A DNA stretch of 64,000 nucleotides from Mesorhizobium alhagi CCNWXJ12-2 (GTDB taxonomy: Bacteria > Pseudomonadota > Alphaproteobacteria > Rhizobiales > Rhizobiaceae). This document shows, in pieces, positions 33,116 through 42,619 of the stretch (within the stretch, counting starts at the first letter, position 1; every line of letters begins with the position of its first letter). The notes beneath the pieces were generated by a model. It was not told where the DNA came from, did not search any database, and saw nothing but the letters and a program-made list of their open reading frames with translations. Location: assembly GCF_000236565.1 (NCBI RefSeq), contig NZ_AHAM01000053.1, positions 1-64,000 of the forward strand. The letters are read 5' to 3'. Both the position numbers and the translations under genes were made by a program.

Positions 33116-33481
33116 ATGTCGGGAAGTGAAGGCGGGCGACTGACCACCCATGTGCTCGACACCGCTGTTGGAAGGCCAGCGGCGGGCCTGTCCATTTCGT
33201 TGTTCCACATCGAGGGCGAGCAGCGCACGCTGCTCAAGGCTGTCTCCACCAACAGCGACGGCCGCTGTGACGCGCCGCTCCTGGCCGGCTCGGAATTTGC
33301 GACCGGCGAATACGAGCTTGTGTTTGCGGCAGGCGACTATTTGCGGGCGCAGGGAATTGCGCTGCCCGAACCGGCCTTTCTCGACATCATCCCTATCCGG
33401 TTTGGCATGGCCGAACACAAGCACTACCATGTGCCGCTGCTCCTCTCGCCCTACGGCTACTCGACCTACAGGGGGAGCTGA
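33116..33481 (+). CDS. uraH: 5-hydroxyisourate hydrolase
   Basis: 121 residues, transthyretin-like. Family marks are [14 protein letters not shown] at the start (catalytic His), [19 protein letters not shown], and the C-terminal YRGS tetrapeptide. It opens 5-hydroxyisourate to OHCU for UraD. GGGAGG precedes the ATG. First gene of the plus-strand uraH-xdhA-xdhB-xdhC operon; xdhA starts three bases after its stop. Confidence 0.94.
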   Translation: MSGSEGGRLTTHVLDTAVGRPAAGLSISLFHIEGEQRTLLKAVSTNSDGRCDAPLLAGSEFATGEYELVFAAGDYLRAQGIALPEPAFLDIIPIRFGMAEHKHYHVPLLLSPYGYSTYRGS

Positions 33482-33484
33482 AGG

Positions 33485-34966
33485 ATGGCCGCAGTGAAAA
33501 GCCGCAACGAAATCCGCTTCCTGCTGAACGGCGAGGCGGTGGCGCTGTCCGAAGTCGCACCGGACGAGACGCTGCTCGACTACCTGCGGCTGCGCCGTTC
33601 GTTGCGCGGCAGTAAGGAAGGCTGCGCCGAGGGCGATTGCGGCGCCTGCACGGTGCTGGTCGGCCGGCTTGCGGGCGGCGAGCTCGCTTATGAGAGCGTC
33701 AATGCCTGCATCCGCTTTCTCGCTTCGGTCGATGGCTGCCATGTTGTGACCATTGAGCACCTGCGCGGCGAGGGCGGCAAACTGCACCCGGTGCAGCAGG
33801 CGATGGTCGATTTCCACGGCTCGCAATGCGGCTTCTGCACGCCGGGCTTCGTCATGTCGCTCTATGCGCTGTGGATGCGGAATCCCGAGCCGTCGGACGA
33901 GGCGATCGAGAAGGCGTTGCAGGGCAATCTCTGCCGCTGCACCGGCTACGAGGCGATCGTGCGGGCGGCGCGTGTGATATCGAATTACGGCAAGGCGGCG
34001 AAGGACCCGCTGGCGGTGGAACGCGCGGCAGTCGGCAAAAAGCTGGCGGCGCTGAGGGACGGCGCACGGGTCGAGATCGGCGAGGGCAAGGGCAGGCTGG
34101 TCGTGCCGGCGAATGTCGACGATTTCGCCGCGATCCTCGAAACGGAGCCTAAGGCGACGATCGTCGCCGGCTCGACCGATGTCGGGCTCTGGGTGACGAA
34201 ATTCATGCGCGAGATTTCGCCGGCGATCTTCATTGCCGGCCTGGACGAATTGCGGACGATTTCCGAGCGCGGCGGCGTCATTTCAATCGGCGCGGGCGTC
34301 ACCTACACGGAGGCGTTCTCGACGCTGGCGGAGCGCATTCCAGCGCTCGGGCCGCTGTTCGACCGCATCGGCGGCGACCAGGTGCGCAACATGGGCACGA
34401 TTGGCGGCAACATCGCCAACGGTTCGCCGATCGGCGACACGCCGCCACCGTTCATTGCGCTCGGCGCGACGCTGACGCTGCGCAAGGGCGGTGAACGTCG
34501 GACAATACCACTGGAGGATTTCTTCATCGCCTACGGCAAGCAGGACAGGCGGCCGGGCGAGTTCGTCGAGGCGGTAGATGTGCCGGTGCCGGCTGAGGGC
34601 GCGCATTTCGCGGTCCACAAGATCACCAAGCGCCGCGACGAGGACATCACCGCCGTGCTCGGCGCGTTCCATCTGAAGCTGGCTGGCGACGGCCGGGTTT
34701 CGGACGTCCACATCGCCTATGGCGGCATGGCGGCGACGCCGAAACGGGTAAAAGCGGTCGAGGCGGCGCTGATCGGAAAGCCGTGGACCGAGGCGACGGT
34801 GGAGGTAGCGGTCGAGGCTTATGACGAGGATTTCACGCCGCTGACCGATATGCGCGCTTCGGCGGAATACCGCATGCTGGTGGCGAAGAATTTGTTGCGG
34901 CGGTTCTATCTGGAGACCACCGGGGCGATGGCGCCGCTGCAGGTTTCGAGGCACGAGGCGGCGTGA
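33485..34966 (+). CDS. xdhA: Xanthine dehydrogenase, FeS/FAD subunit
   Basis: 493 residues. Two [2Fe-2S] clusters: Cys47, Cys52, Cys55 and Cys75 in the ferredoxin-like domain, and Cys115, Cys118, Cys150, Cys152 in the helical domain (SQCGFCTPG, NLCRCTGYEAI). Residues about 195-480 are the FAD domain (TIVAGSTDVGLWVT, GTIGGNIANGSPIGDTPP). It takes electrons from the molybdenum subunit XdhB to NAD. Starts three bases after uraH. Confidence 0.95.
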   Translation: MAAVKSRNEIRFLLNGEAVALSEVAPDETLLDYLRLRRSLRGSKEGCAEGDCGACTVLVGRLAGGELAYESVNACIRFLASVDGCHVVTIEHLRGEGGKLHPVQQAMVDFHGSQCGFCTPGFVMSLYALWMRNPEPSDEAIEKALQGNLCRCTGYEAIVRAARVISNYGKAAKDPLAVERAAVGKKLAALRDGARVEIGEGKGRLVVPANVDDFAAILETEPKATIVAGSTDVGLWVTKFMREISPAIFIAGLDELRTISERGGVISIGAGVTYTEAFSTLAERIPALGPLFDRIGGDQVRNMGTIGGNIANGSPIGDTPPPFIALGATLTLRKGGERRTIPLEDFFIAYGKQDRRPGEFVEAVDVPVPAEGAHFAVHKITKRRDEDITAVLGAFHLKLAGDGRVSDVHIAYGGMAATPKRVKAVEAALIGKPWTEATVEVAVEAYDEDFTPLTDMRASAEYRMLVAKNLLRRFYLETTGAMAPLQVSRHEAA

Positions 34967-34991
34967 TGTGCAGAACCCGCGAGAACTCTCA

Positions 34992-37337
34992 ATGACCGCG
35001 CATCAGCCCGACCTCAAGGCGGAGAAAATTTCAGGCGGCGTCGCCACCGACCAGCGCCACGATTCAGCGCACAAGCACGTCAACGGCTCTGCCATCTATA
35101 TCGACGACATGCCGGAGCCGGCGGGCACGCTGCATGGCTGCCTCGGGTTATCGACGGTGGCGCATGGGACGATACGCTCGATCGACCTGTCCGCGGTTCG
35201 CGCCGCACCCGGCGTGGTCCATGTGTTGACGGCCAGGGATGTGCCGGGAGAGAACGACATCTCGCCCACTGGTCGCCATGACGAGCCGGTGCTTGCAGAC
35301 GGCAAGGTCGAGTTTTTTGGCCAACCGATCTTCGCCGTCATCGCCGAGACGCGGGAAGAGGCGCGGCGCGCCTGCCGGCTGGCGAAGATTGAATATGACG
35401 AACTGCCGGCAATCGTCGACGTCGCCGATGTCGATCCCAAGGGCGCAAAGCTCGTCACTCCGCCGCTGACGCTTTCGCGCGGCGATGCCGCCGGGGTGAT
35501 CGCCAAAGCGCCGCGCAGGCTGACGGGCCGGATGCGAGTCGGCGGGCAGGACCATTTTTACCTAGAGGGCCATATTGCCATGGCCGTGCCTGGCGAGGAT
35601 GACGACGTCACCGTCTATTCGTCGACGCAGCATCCGAGCGAGGTGCAGCACATGGTCAGCCATGCGCTCGGCGTGCCGTCGCATGCGGTGACGGTCGAGA
35701 TCAGGCGCATGGGCGGCGGGTTCGGGGGTAAGGAAACACAGTCCAACCAGTTTGCGGCGATCGCGGCGATCGCGGCCAAGCGGCTTGGCCGGGCGGTAAA
35801 AATCAGGCCGGACCGCGACGACGACATGACCGCCACGGGCAAACGTCACGACTTCCTCATCGACTATGAAGTCGGCTTCGACGACGACGGAAAAATCCAC
35901 GGCGTCGATTTTTCCTACGCTGCGCGCTGCGGGTTTTCCTCCGATCTCTCGGGACCTGTTACCGACCGCGCGCTGTTTCATTGCGACAACGCCTATTTCT
36001 ATCCGGCGGTGAAGGCGGTCTCAGTGCCGCTCTACACCAACACCGTTTCCAACACCGCGTTCCGCGGCTTCGGCGGGCCGCAAGGCATGGTCGGCGCCGA
36101 ACGTGTCATCGACGAGGTGGCGTTCGCCACCGGGAAAGACCCGCTCGAAATCCGCAAGATCAATTTCTACGGGACCAGCGACCGCAACGTGACGCCCTAC
36201 CACCAGACGGTGGAGGACAACATTATCCAGCGCATCGTCGCCGAGTTGGAGGAGAGTTCCGACTATGCGCGGCGGCGGCGCACTAACGATGCGTTCAACG
36301 CCAACAGCCGGGTGATAAAACGCGGGCTGGCGCTGACGCCGGTGAAATTCGGCATCTCGTTCACCGCCACGCATTTCAACCAGGCCGGCGCGCTGGTGCA
36401 TGTCTATACCGACGGTTCGGTGCACCTGAACCATGGCGGCACCGAAATGGGGCAGGGGCTTTACGTCAAGGTCGCGCAGGTGGTTGCGGAGGAGTTCCAG
36501 ATCGACATCGACCAGGTGAAGATCACTGCGACGACGACCGGCAAGGTGCCCAACACCTCTGCGACGGCGGCGTCGTCCGGCTCCGACCTCAACGGGATGG
36601 CGGCGAAGAACGCCGCCCGCACGATCCGCGACCGGCTTGCCGATTTCGCGGCCGACAAATACGCGGTACCGCTCGACCAGATCGAATTCCTGCCCAACCG
36701 CGTGCGCATCGGCAACCAGCAGGTCGCCTTCGCCGATCTCGTCAAGCAGGCCTATATGGCGCGCATCCAGCTTTCGGCCGCCGGCTTCTACAAGACGCCG
36801 AAAATCCATTGGAACCGCGATAAGGGGCAGGGCCATCCGTTCTATTATTTCGCTTACGGCGCAGCGGTGTCCGAGGTGTCGATCGATACGTTGACCGGCG
36901 AATATATGGTCGAGCGCACCGACATACTGCACGAGACCGGCCGCTCGCTGAACCGCGCCATCGACCTCGGCCAGATCGAGGGCGGCTTCATCCAGGGCAT
37001 GGGCTGGCTGACCACGGAAGAGCTGGTCTGGGACGAGAAGGGCCGGCTCAGGACCCATGCGCCATCGACCTACAAGATACCGCTGGCGTCGGACCGTCCG
37101 AAGATTTTCAACGTGACGCTCGCCGATTGGCCGGAAAACAACGAGCCGACCATTCACCGCTCCAAGGCTGTCGGCGAGCCGCCCTTCATGTTGGCGATCT
37201 CGGTGCTGCATGCGCTGTCGGATGCGGTGGCGAGCGTCGCCGACCACAAGATCTGCCCGCGCCTCGACGCACCGGCGACGCCCGAGCGCGTGCTGATGGC
37301 GGTCGAGCGGCTGAGGGCCGAAGCGGCGCGAAAATGA
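34992..37337 (+). CDS. xdhB: Xanthine dehydrogenase, molybdenum subunit
   Basis: 781 residues with the Mo-cofactor domains of the xanthine oxidase family: YIDDMPEPAGTLHGCLGLS, GQDHFYLEGHIAMAVP, EIRRMGGGFGGKETQ, AFRGFGGPQGM, HGGTEMGQGLYVKVAQV and the C-terminal KAVGEPPFMLAISVLHAL with the catalytic Glu. Oxidises hypoxanthine and xanthine to urate. An in-frame GTG at 34968 is an alternative start. The stop overlaps the xdhC start (ATGA). Confidence 0.95.
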   Translation: MTAHQPDLKAEKISGGVATDQRHDSAHKHVNGSAIYIDDMPEPAGTLHGCLGLSTVAHGTIRSIDLSAVRAAPGVVHVLTARDVPGENDISPTGRHDEPVLADGKVEFFGQPIFAVIAETREEARRACRLAKIEYDELPAIVDVADVDPKGAKLVTPPLTLSRGDAAGVIAKAPRRLTGRMRVGGQDHFYLEGHIAMAVPGEDDDVTVYSSTQHPSEVQHMVSHALGVPSHAVTVEIRRMGGGFGGKETQSNQFAAIAAIAAKRLGRAVKIRPDRDDDMTATGKRHDFLIDYEVGFDDDGKIHGVDFSYAARCGFSSDLSGPVTDRALFHCDNAYFYPAVKAVSVPLYTNTVSNTAFRGFGGPQGMVGAERVIDEVAFATGKDPLEIRKINFYGTSDRNVTPYHQTVEDNIIQRIVAELEESSDYARRRRTNDAFNANSRVIKRGLALTPVKFGISFTATHFNQAGALVHVYTDGSVHLNHGGTEMGQGLYVKVAQVVAEEFQIDIDQVKITATTTGKVPNTSATAASSGSDLNGMAAKNAARTIRDRLADFAADKYAVPLDQIEFLPNRVRIGNQQVAFADLVKQAYMARIQLSAAGFYKTPKIHWNRDKGQGHPFYYFAYGAAVSEVSIDTLTGEYMVERTDILHETGRSLNRAIDLGQIEGGFIQGMGWLTTEELVWDEKGRLRTHAPSTYKIPLASDRPKIFNVTLADWPENNEPTIHRSKAVGEPPFMLAISVLHALSDAVASVADHKICPRLDAPATPERVLMAVERLRAEAARK

Positions 37338-38263
37338 GTGGCACGGCCAAGAACCTGCAGGCCTTCCTCGACGCATCGCCATCGGCGGCGCTGGTCGAGG
37401 TGGCCGAGGTCAAAGGCTCGACCCCGCGGGAAAAAGGCGCTTGGATGCTGGTTTCGCCGGAGAGGATTTTCGGCACGATCGGCGGCGGGCAGCTCGAATT
37501 CATGGCGATTTCCAAGGCGCGGGAGATGCTGGCGGACGCAGGCGAAGGATTGCTCCTCGACATCCCGCTCGGACCCGAAATCGGCCAGTGCTGCGGCGGG
37601 CGGGTCGAGGCGTCGATTAGGTTGGCAGACGAGGCGGTTCGATCCATGCTCCTCGACGAAGCGGAAGCCGAGGACGCCAAGCTACCTCACGTCTATGTCT
37701 TCGGGGGTGGTCATGTGGGCCATGCGCTGGCCTCCGCATTTGTGCTGCTGCCGGTGCGTGTGATCGTGGTCGAAACGCGTGCGGATGCGCTGGAGGACAT
37801 GCCGGAAGGCATCGAGATGCGGCTGACTCCGGTGCCCGAAGAAATGGTCCGCGACGCTCCGTCCGGTTCGGCGTTCGTCGTGCTCACGCACGACCATGCG
37901 CTGGACTTCCTGATCGTCGCCGAGTCGCTGAAGCGCGACGACGCGGCCTATGTCGGCATGATCGGCTCGAAAACGAAGAAGGCGACGTTCAGGAGCTGGT
38001 ACCTGAAGACCGCCGGCGGCAGCGAGGCGGACTTTGCCCGCCTCGTCTCGCCGATCGGCGGCGATCAAGTGAAGGACAAACGCCCCGCCGTCATCGCCGC
38101 GCTGGCCGCGGCAGAGATCATGACTGCGCGGGCGGGCTGGCCTGCCGATGCCGCCGAGGCGTTCGACGGCAGCATGGCCGGGAGCTTACTGCCGCGCGCT
38201 CATTCAGTGGTCTGGGTGTGTGATTCCAGGAACCAGAGGGCCTTGTCCAGGGCGCGCGAATAG
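37334..38263 (+). CDS. xdhC: XdhC molybdenum cofactor maturation factor
   Basis: 309 residues. The N-terminal XdhC/CoxI domain (EVAEVKGSTPREKGAWMLV, TIGGGQLEF, GQCCGGRVE) and a C-terminal Rossmann domain (VYVFGGGHVGHALA) are as in XdhC, which binds, sulfurates and inserts the Mo cofactor into XdhB. Coupled to xdhB by a four-base overlap. The last 21 codons overlap the convergent dps gene for 64 bases; the end SRNQRALSRARE is antisense to the Dps C-terminus. Confidence 0.92.
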   Translation: MSGTAKNLQAFLDASPSAALVEVAEVKGSTPREKGAWMLVSPERIFGTIGGGQLEFMAISKAREMLADAGEGLLLDIPLGPEIGQCCGGRVEASIRLADEAVRSMLLDEAEAEDAKLPHVYVFGGGHVGHALASAFVLLPVRVIVVETRADALEDMPEGIEMRLTPVPEEMVRDAPSGSAFVVLTHDHALDFLIVAESLKRDDAAYVGMIGSKTKKATFRSWYLKTAGGSEADFARLVSPIGGDQVKDKRPAVIAALAAAEIMTARAGWPADAAEAFDGSMAGSLLPRAHSVVWVCDSRNQRALSRARE

Positions 38264-38688
38264 CCGGTAAAGATGTCGGCGGTGCCGGCGTCCCCCGCCT
38301 CGTCGGTCTCGTCGATCGCGGTGCGCACCAGCTTGGCGGTTGCGGCGTAGCGGTCGATCAACGCGGCGATATGGTCCCTGGAACTGGAGATGTTCGTAGG
38401 ATAGGCGCCAAGCGTGCTCTTCTCCGCCACGACCTGCGACGTGCCCATTGCGGTCCCGCCGAGCTGTACGGCGCGCTCCGCCATGGTGTCCACATAGGTG
38501 TCGAGTTCGCCGCGGAAGCCGTCGAGCATTTCGTGGATGGCTATGAAATTCGGGCCCTTGATGTTCCAGTGCGCCTGCTTCGTGATCAGCGCAAGGTCGA
38601 TCGAATCGGCGAGCCTTGCGTTCAGGACTTCGATCGACGTTTTCTTGGCGTTGGACTTCAGGTCGTTTCTTGTCGCGGTTGCCAGCAT
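38200..38688 (-). CDS. dps: Dps-family DNA-protecting ferritin
   Basis: 162 residues. Ferroxidase residues typical of Dps lie in KQAHWNIKGPNFIAIHEMLDGFRGELDTY written here in two parts: AHWNIKGPNF (first His) and IHEMLDGFRGELD (second His, Asp, Glu). It forms dodecamers that store iron and shield DNA. GAGGAG ribosome site. Convergent with xdhC, overlapping it by 64 bases, with no room for a terminator between. Xanthine dehydrogenase can make reactive oxygen, but a functional link is only a guess. Confidence 0.93.
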   Translation of the reverse strand: MLATATRNDLKSNAKKTSIEVLNARLADSIDLALITKQAHWNIKGPNFIAIHEMLDGFRGELDTYVDTMAERAVQLGGTAMGTSQVVAEKSTLGAYPTNISSSRDHIAALIDRYAATAKLVRTAIDETDEAGDAGTADIFTGYSRALDKALWFLESHTQTTE

Positions 38689-38783
38689 GACGCGCTCCTC
38701 GAATTTGCTGTGCCTGCAGATATGCCGCCCAATTATCCAGTCTATTTTGAATGCGGACCCGTGTCGACATCGGGGGCTCGCGA

Positions 38784-39704
38784 TCACCTCCCCGCCAGAA
38801 TATCCCGGATCAGCCGCTGGCAGCGCTCGGCCATGAAATCGAGCAGCAAGCGCACCTTCGGATCCTGCAGTTTCTTGTGCGGATAGACGGCGGCGAACTG
38901 CACCGGCGTCGGCGGCGTGTCGGCGAGGATGATCTTCAGCCGGCGGTCGCGGATGAAGGGCTCGACCTCGAAACGCGGCTTGTTGATGATGCCTCGGCCT
39001 GCCAGGGCCCAGCCGGTCAGGACGTCGCCGTCGTCGGAATCGAACGGCCCGTGCACCTCGAACTTGGCGGGGCCCGACCGCGTCTTCAGCGTCCAGAAAT
39101 ACTCCCGCATGCCGGGAAAGCGCAGCATCAGGCAATCATGCCTGTCGTCGATCAACTGCCGCGGCTCGGTCGGTTCGCCGCGCGCCTCCAGATATTTCGG
39201 CGCGGCCACCAGCACGCGTTCGCACTCCATGATGCCGCGCATCCTGAGGCTCGAATCCTCGATCAGGCCAAGCCTGAAGGCGACGTCGATGCCTTCCTTC
39301 AGAATGTCGACATTGTGGTCCGACAATCGGAGCCGCACTTCGATATCCGGATATTTGTCGCGGAAATCCGGGATGCCAGAGGCGATCAGCCGCCGTCCGA
39401 GCCCGAGCGGGGCCGTGACCTTGATCGTGCCGCGCGGCTGGCCGGAGAGCGCGCTGACGGCGGCCTCGGCCTCGGCGATCGCGTCCAGCACCTGCTTTGC
39501 GCCGGAATAGAAGACCGTGCCTTGCTCGGTCGGCATCAATTGGCGCGTCGTGCGGTTGAACAGGCGCACGCCGAGATGCTTTTCCAGTTCCTTGACGCGG
39601 TTGGAGGCGACTGCCGGCGAAATCCTCATGTCGCGGCCCGCCGCCGACAGATTGCCCAGTTCGACGACGCGGACGAAGACTGCGATATTGTCGAGATACG
39701 CCAT
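38784..39704 (-). CDS. LysR-family regulator beside puuD
   Basis: 306 residues. N-terminal winged helix (FVRVVELGNLSAAGRDMRIS, SNRVKELEKHLGVRLFNRTT), then the periplasmic-binding-protein-like effector domain of the CrgA/DsdC-like subgroup. AGAGGAA precedes the ATG. It is divergent from the urate oxidase gene puuD, so it probably controls that gene, and perhaps the second divergent promoter at 33000 that shares an 11-base sequence. The effector is likely a purine intermediate such as urate (inference). Confidence 0.88.
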   Translation of the reverse strand: MAYLDNIAVFVRVVELGNLSAAGRDMRISPAVASNRVKELEKHLGVRLFNRTTRQLMPTEQGTVFYSGAKQVLDAIAEAEAAVSALSGQPRGTIKVTAPLGLGRRLIASGIPDFRDKYPDIEVRLRLSDHNVDILKEGIDVAFRLGLIEDSSLRMRGIMECERVLVAAPKYLEARGEPTEPRQLIDDRHDCLMLRFPGMREYFWTLKTRSGPAKFEVHGPFDSDDGDVLTGWALAGRGIINKPRFEVEPFIRDRRLKIILADTPPTPVQFAAVYPHKKLQDPKVRLLLDFMAERCQRLIRDILAGR

Positions 39705-39750
39705 TCGCTTCCTCTGATTTTCGGAGGCGACGCTACTATTTTCCAGATTT

Positions 39751-39761
39751 TTTTGAAAGTC
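39751..39761. promoter_or_regulatory. Second copy of TTTTGAAAGTC, lysR-puuD promoter
   Basis: Identical to the sequence at 33011 and in the same orientation relative to the plus-strand gene (71 bases before the puuD start, 47 bases from the lysR start). An adjoining T-run extends it on the 5' side. Candidate binding site for the adjacent LysR-type regulator. Confidence 0.35.
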
Positions 39762-39831
39762 ATCGCACACCTGCCCTCTTTCCGTTTGCATCGCAGGCCG
39801 TAAAGTCCCGAGTCGGCAGGGAAGGACGGGC

Positions 39832-41049
39832 ATGACCGATTTCGCGATTTTCTGGGATTGGCTGAGTTTCGCCGTGCGCTGGCTGCACGTGATCACCGGC
39901 ATCGCCTGGATCGGCTCGTCATTCTACTTCGTGGCGCTTGACCTCGGCCTGCGCCAGCGCCCCGGCCTGCCGGTGGGTGCGCATGGCGAGGAGTGGCAGG
40001 TCCACGGCGGCGGCTTCTATCATATCCAGAAATATCTGGTTGCGCCGGCCGAGATGCCCGAGCACCTGACCTGGTTCAAATGGGAATCCTACGCCACCTG
40101 GATGAGCGGCTTCGCGCTGATGGCGGTGGTTTACTACGCTGGCGCGGACCTGTTCCTGATCGACCGCAACGTGCTCGACGTCTCCGCGCCGGTGGCGATC
40201 GGCATATCGGTGGCGTCGCTCGCACTCGGCTGGGTGGTCTACGATCTCCTGTGCAAGTCGCGGCTCGGCAAGAACGACACGCTGCTGATGCTGGTGCTCT
40301 ACGCAGTCCTGGTGTTCATGGCATGGGGCTACACGCAGCTCTTCACCGGCCGCGCCGCCTTCCTGCATCTCGGCGCCGTCACCGCAACCATCATGTCGGC
40401 CAACGTCTTTCTGATCATCATCCCGAACCAGAAAATCGTCGTCGCCGACCTGATCGCCGGGAGGAAGCCCGATCCGAGATACGGCAGGATCGCCAAGACG
40501 CGCTCGCTACACAACAATTACCTGACGCTACCCGTCCTGTTCCTTATGCTGTCGAACCATTATCCGCTGGCGTTCGGCACGCAGTTCAACTGGGTCATCG
40601 CCTCCCTGGTGTTCATCATCGGCGTGCTGATCCGGCACTTCTTCAACACGCGGCATGCGCGCAAGGGCAACCCGACCTGGACCTGGCTGGCGGCGGCGGT
40701 TCTGTTCATTGTCATTATCTGGCTCTCGACCGTGCCGAAGATCCTGACCGGTGAGCCGAAGCAGGCGGCGGCCAGCGAGATCTTCGTCGCTTCGTCGCAT
40801 TTTCCAGCAGTACGCGACACCGTGCTCGGCCGCTGCTCGATGTGCCATGCGGCGGAACCGGCCTATGAGGGCATCCATCAGGCGCCGAAGGGCGTAATCC
40901 TCGAAACCGACGCCACGATTGCCGAGCATGCCCGAGAAATCTACCTGCAGGCCGGGCGCAGCCACGCAATGCCGCCGGGCAACGTCACCGCCATGACACC
41001 CGAGGAGCGGGCGCTGCTTGCGGCCTGGTTCGAAGGGGCGGGGAAATGA
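39832..41049 (+). CDS. puuD: Membrane urate oxidase PuuD with cytochrome c domain
   Basis: 405 residues. About eight membrane helices (for example WLHVITGIAWIGSSFYFVAL and AAAVLFIVIIWLSTVP) form the urate hydroxylase domain; a C-terminal cytochrome c domain has the haem motif Cys335-x2-Cys338-His339 (RCSMCHAAEP) and a Met ligand candidate in SHAMPPGN. It oxidises urate to 5-hydroxyisourate and passes electrons toward the respiratory chain, replacing cofactor-free uricase. This PuuD is not the gamma-glutamyl-GABA hydrolase of the same name. guaD follows after 55 bases. Confidence 0.93.
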   Translation: MTDFAIFWDWLSFAVRWLHVITGIAWIGSSFYFVALDLGLRQRPGLPVGAHGEEWQVHGGGFYHIQKYLVAPAEMPEHLTWFKWESYATWMSGFALMAVVYYAGADLFLIDRNVLDVSAPVAIGISVASLALGWVVYDLLCKSRLGKNDTLLMLVLYAVLVFMAWGYTQLFTGRAAFLHLGAVTATIMSANVFLIIIPNQKIVVADLIAGRKPDPRYGRIAKTRSLHNNYLTLPVLFLMLSNHYPLAFGTQFNWVIASLVFIIGVLIRHFFNTRHARKGNPTWTWLAAAVLFIVIIWLSTVPKILTGEPKQAAASEIFVASSHFPAVRDTVLGRCSMCHAAEPAYEGIHQAPKGVILETDATIAEHAREIYLQAGRSHAMPPGNVTAMTPEERALLAAWFEGAGK

Positions 41050-41104
41050 CGGGATTTCTGCCAAATGGCATAGGTCAGCAGTCCTTCAGAACCGAGAAGC
41101 GCCT

Positions 41105-42430
41105 ATGACCTCCACCCTGCTTCGCGGACGCACGCTCACCTTCCTGCGCTCGCCAGATTCGACCGACGACCACGGAGCCTTCCGCTATGAAGAGGATGGC
41201 GGGCTGCTGTTGCGCGACGGCAAGATCATAGCTGCCGGGGCCTATGCGGAAGTCGCAAGCCAGGCCGGCGAGGGCGCGGAAAAAATCGATCACCGGCCGC
41301 ATCTGCTGCTGCCCGGCTTCATCGACGCACATGCGCATTTTCCGCAGATGCAGGTCATCGCGTCCTATGGCGCGGAACTGTTGGACTGGCTGAGCAAGTA
41401 TACGTTTCCCGAGGAGACAAAGTTCCGCAATGCGCAGCATGGCCGCCGCGTTGCGCGGCTGTTCCTCGACGAGTTGGTCCGTCACGGCACCACGACTGTC
41501 GCGGCCTACTGCTCGGTGCACAAACAATCGGCGGAGGCGTTTTTCGAGGAGAGCCACGCGCGAAATATGCTTAACATCGCCGGCAAGGTGATGATGGACC
41601 GCAACGCTCCGGAAGGCGTGCTCGACACGCCGCAATCCGGCTATGACGACACGAAGGCGCTGATTGCCGAATGGCACGGCAAGGGCCGGCAGCGCTGCGC
41701 GATCACGCCGCGCTTTGCGATCACCTCGTCGCCCGAGCAGCTTGAGATGGCTGGCGTGCTCTGCCGCGAGCATCCGGACCTGCACATGCAGACGCATCTC
41801 TCGGAAAATCACGCAGAGATCGCCTTCACGCAGGAACTCTATCCGTGGTCGAAGGACTACACCGACATCTACGAGCATTACGGCCTGCTCGGGTCAAAGA
41901 GCCTGTTCGGCCACTGCATCCACCTGTCGGAGCGCGAAGCTGACGCGTTGTCGGATTCGGGTTCGGTGGCCGTGTTTTGCCCGACCTCGAACCTGTTCCT
42001 CGGCTCCGGCCTGTTCGATTACCAGCGCTACCGGCAGCGCGAAAAATCGCTGCGCATCGCGACCGCCACAGATGTCGGCGGCGGCACCAATTATTCCATG
42101 CTGCGCACCATGGACGAAGGCTACAAGGTCATCGCGCTGAACGGCGAGAAACTCAATCCGCTCGCCTCGTTCTGGCAGATGACGCGCGGCAATGCCGAGG
42201 CGCTGTCGATCGCCAACATGGCCGGCACGCTGGATGCAGGCACCGATGCCGACATCGTCGTGCTCGACAGCCGCGCGACACCCGGCATGCGGCTCCGGAT
42301 GGAGACGGTCGAGACGCTGACGGAGGAGCTTTTTCTGCTGCAGACGCTCGGCGACGACCGCGCGGTGCGCGAGGTCTATGTCGCGGGCAAGCCGACCAAG
42401 AGCATGATGGTTGGGAGCGAGAATGAATAG
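41105..42430 (+). CDS. guaD: Guanine deaminase
   Basis: 441 residues, amidohydrolase superfamily. Metal-site motifs: GFIDAHAHFPQMQV, MQTHLSENHAEIAF, FGHCIHLSEREAD and ATDVGGGTNYSMLRTM with the conserved Asp. Converts guanine to xanthine, feeding XdhAB. The ATG is preceded by GAGAAG. It probably shares a transcript with puuD. The stop codon touches the first base of a palindromic repeat. Confidence 0.93.
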   Translation: MTSTLLRGRTLTFLRSPDSTDDHGAFRYEEDGGLLLRDGKIIAAGAYAEVASQAGEGAEKIDHRPHLLLPGFIDAHAHFPQMQVIASYGAELLDWLSKYTFPEETKFRNAQHGRRVARLFLDELVRHGTTTVAAYCSVHKQSAEAFFEESHARNMLNIAGKVMMDRNAPEGVLDTPQSGYDDTKALIAEWHGKGRQRCAITPRFAITSSPEQLEMAGVLCREHPDLHMQTHLSENHAEIAFTQELYPWSKDYTDIYEHYGLLGSKSLFGHCIHLSEREADALSDSGSVAVFCPTSNLFLGSGLFDYQRYRQREKSLRIATATDVGGGTNYSMLRTMDEGYKVIALNGEKLNPLASFWQMTRGNAEALSIANMAGTLDAGTDADIVVLDSRATPGMRLRMETVETLTEELFLLQTLGDDRAVREVYVAGKPTKSMMVGSENE

Positions 42431-42535
42431 TGCGTCCTTCGAGGCTCGCTGCGCTCGCACCTCAGGATGAGGAAGGTCGGGCGCCTACATTCCTCATCCT
42501 GAGTGTGAGGCGAAGCCGAGCCTCGAAGGACGCAC
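42430..42535. repeat. Inverted repeat, GTGCGTCCTTCGAGG family, copy 1
   Basis: Arms of about 45 bases (42430-42474 and 42490-42535) pair except in the middle, where one arm has GCTGCGCTCGCACCTC and the other GCCGAAGCG-type sequence; shared ends are GTGCGTCCTTCGAGGCTCG and CTCAGGATGAGGAA. The loop is 15 bases. It follows guaD at once. A second copy lies at 44412-44585. Confidence 0.82.
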
Positions 42536-42619
42536 CATAAGAGCCGACATATCTCGCTGCCGCGCCATGCTTGACCCGACGATGACGATCGGTCAAAGCG
42601 GAGCTTTCGGAGGAGCGTC

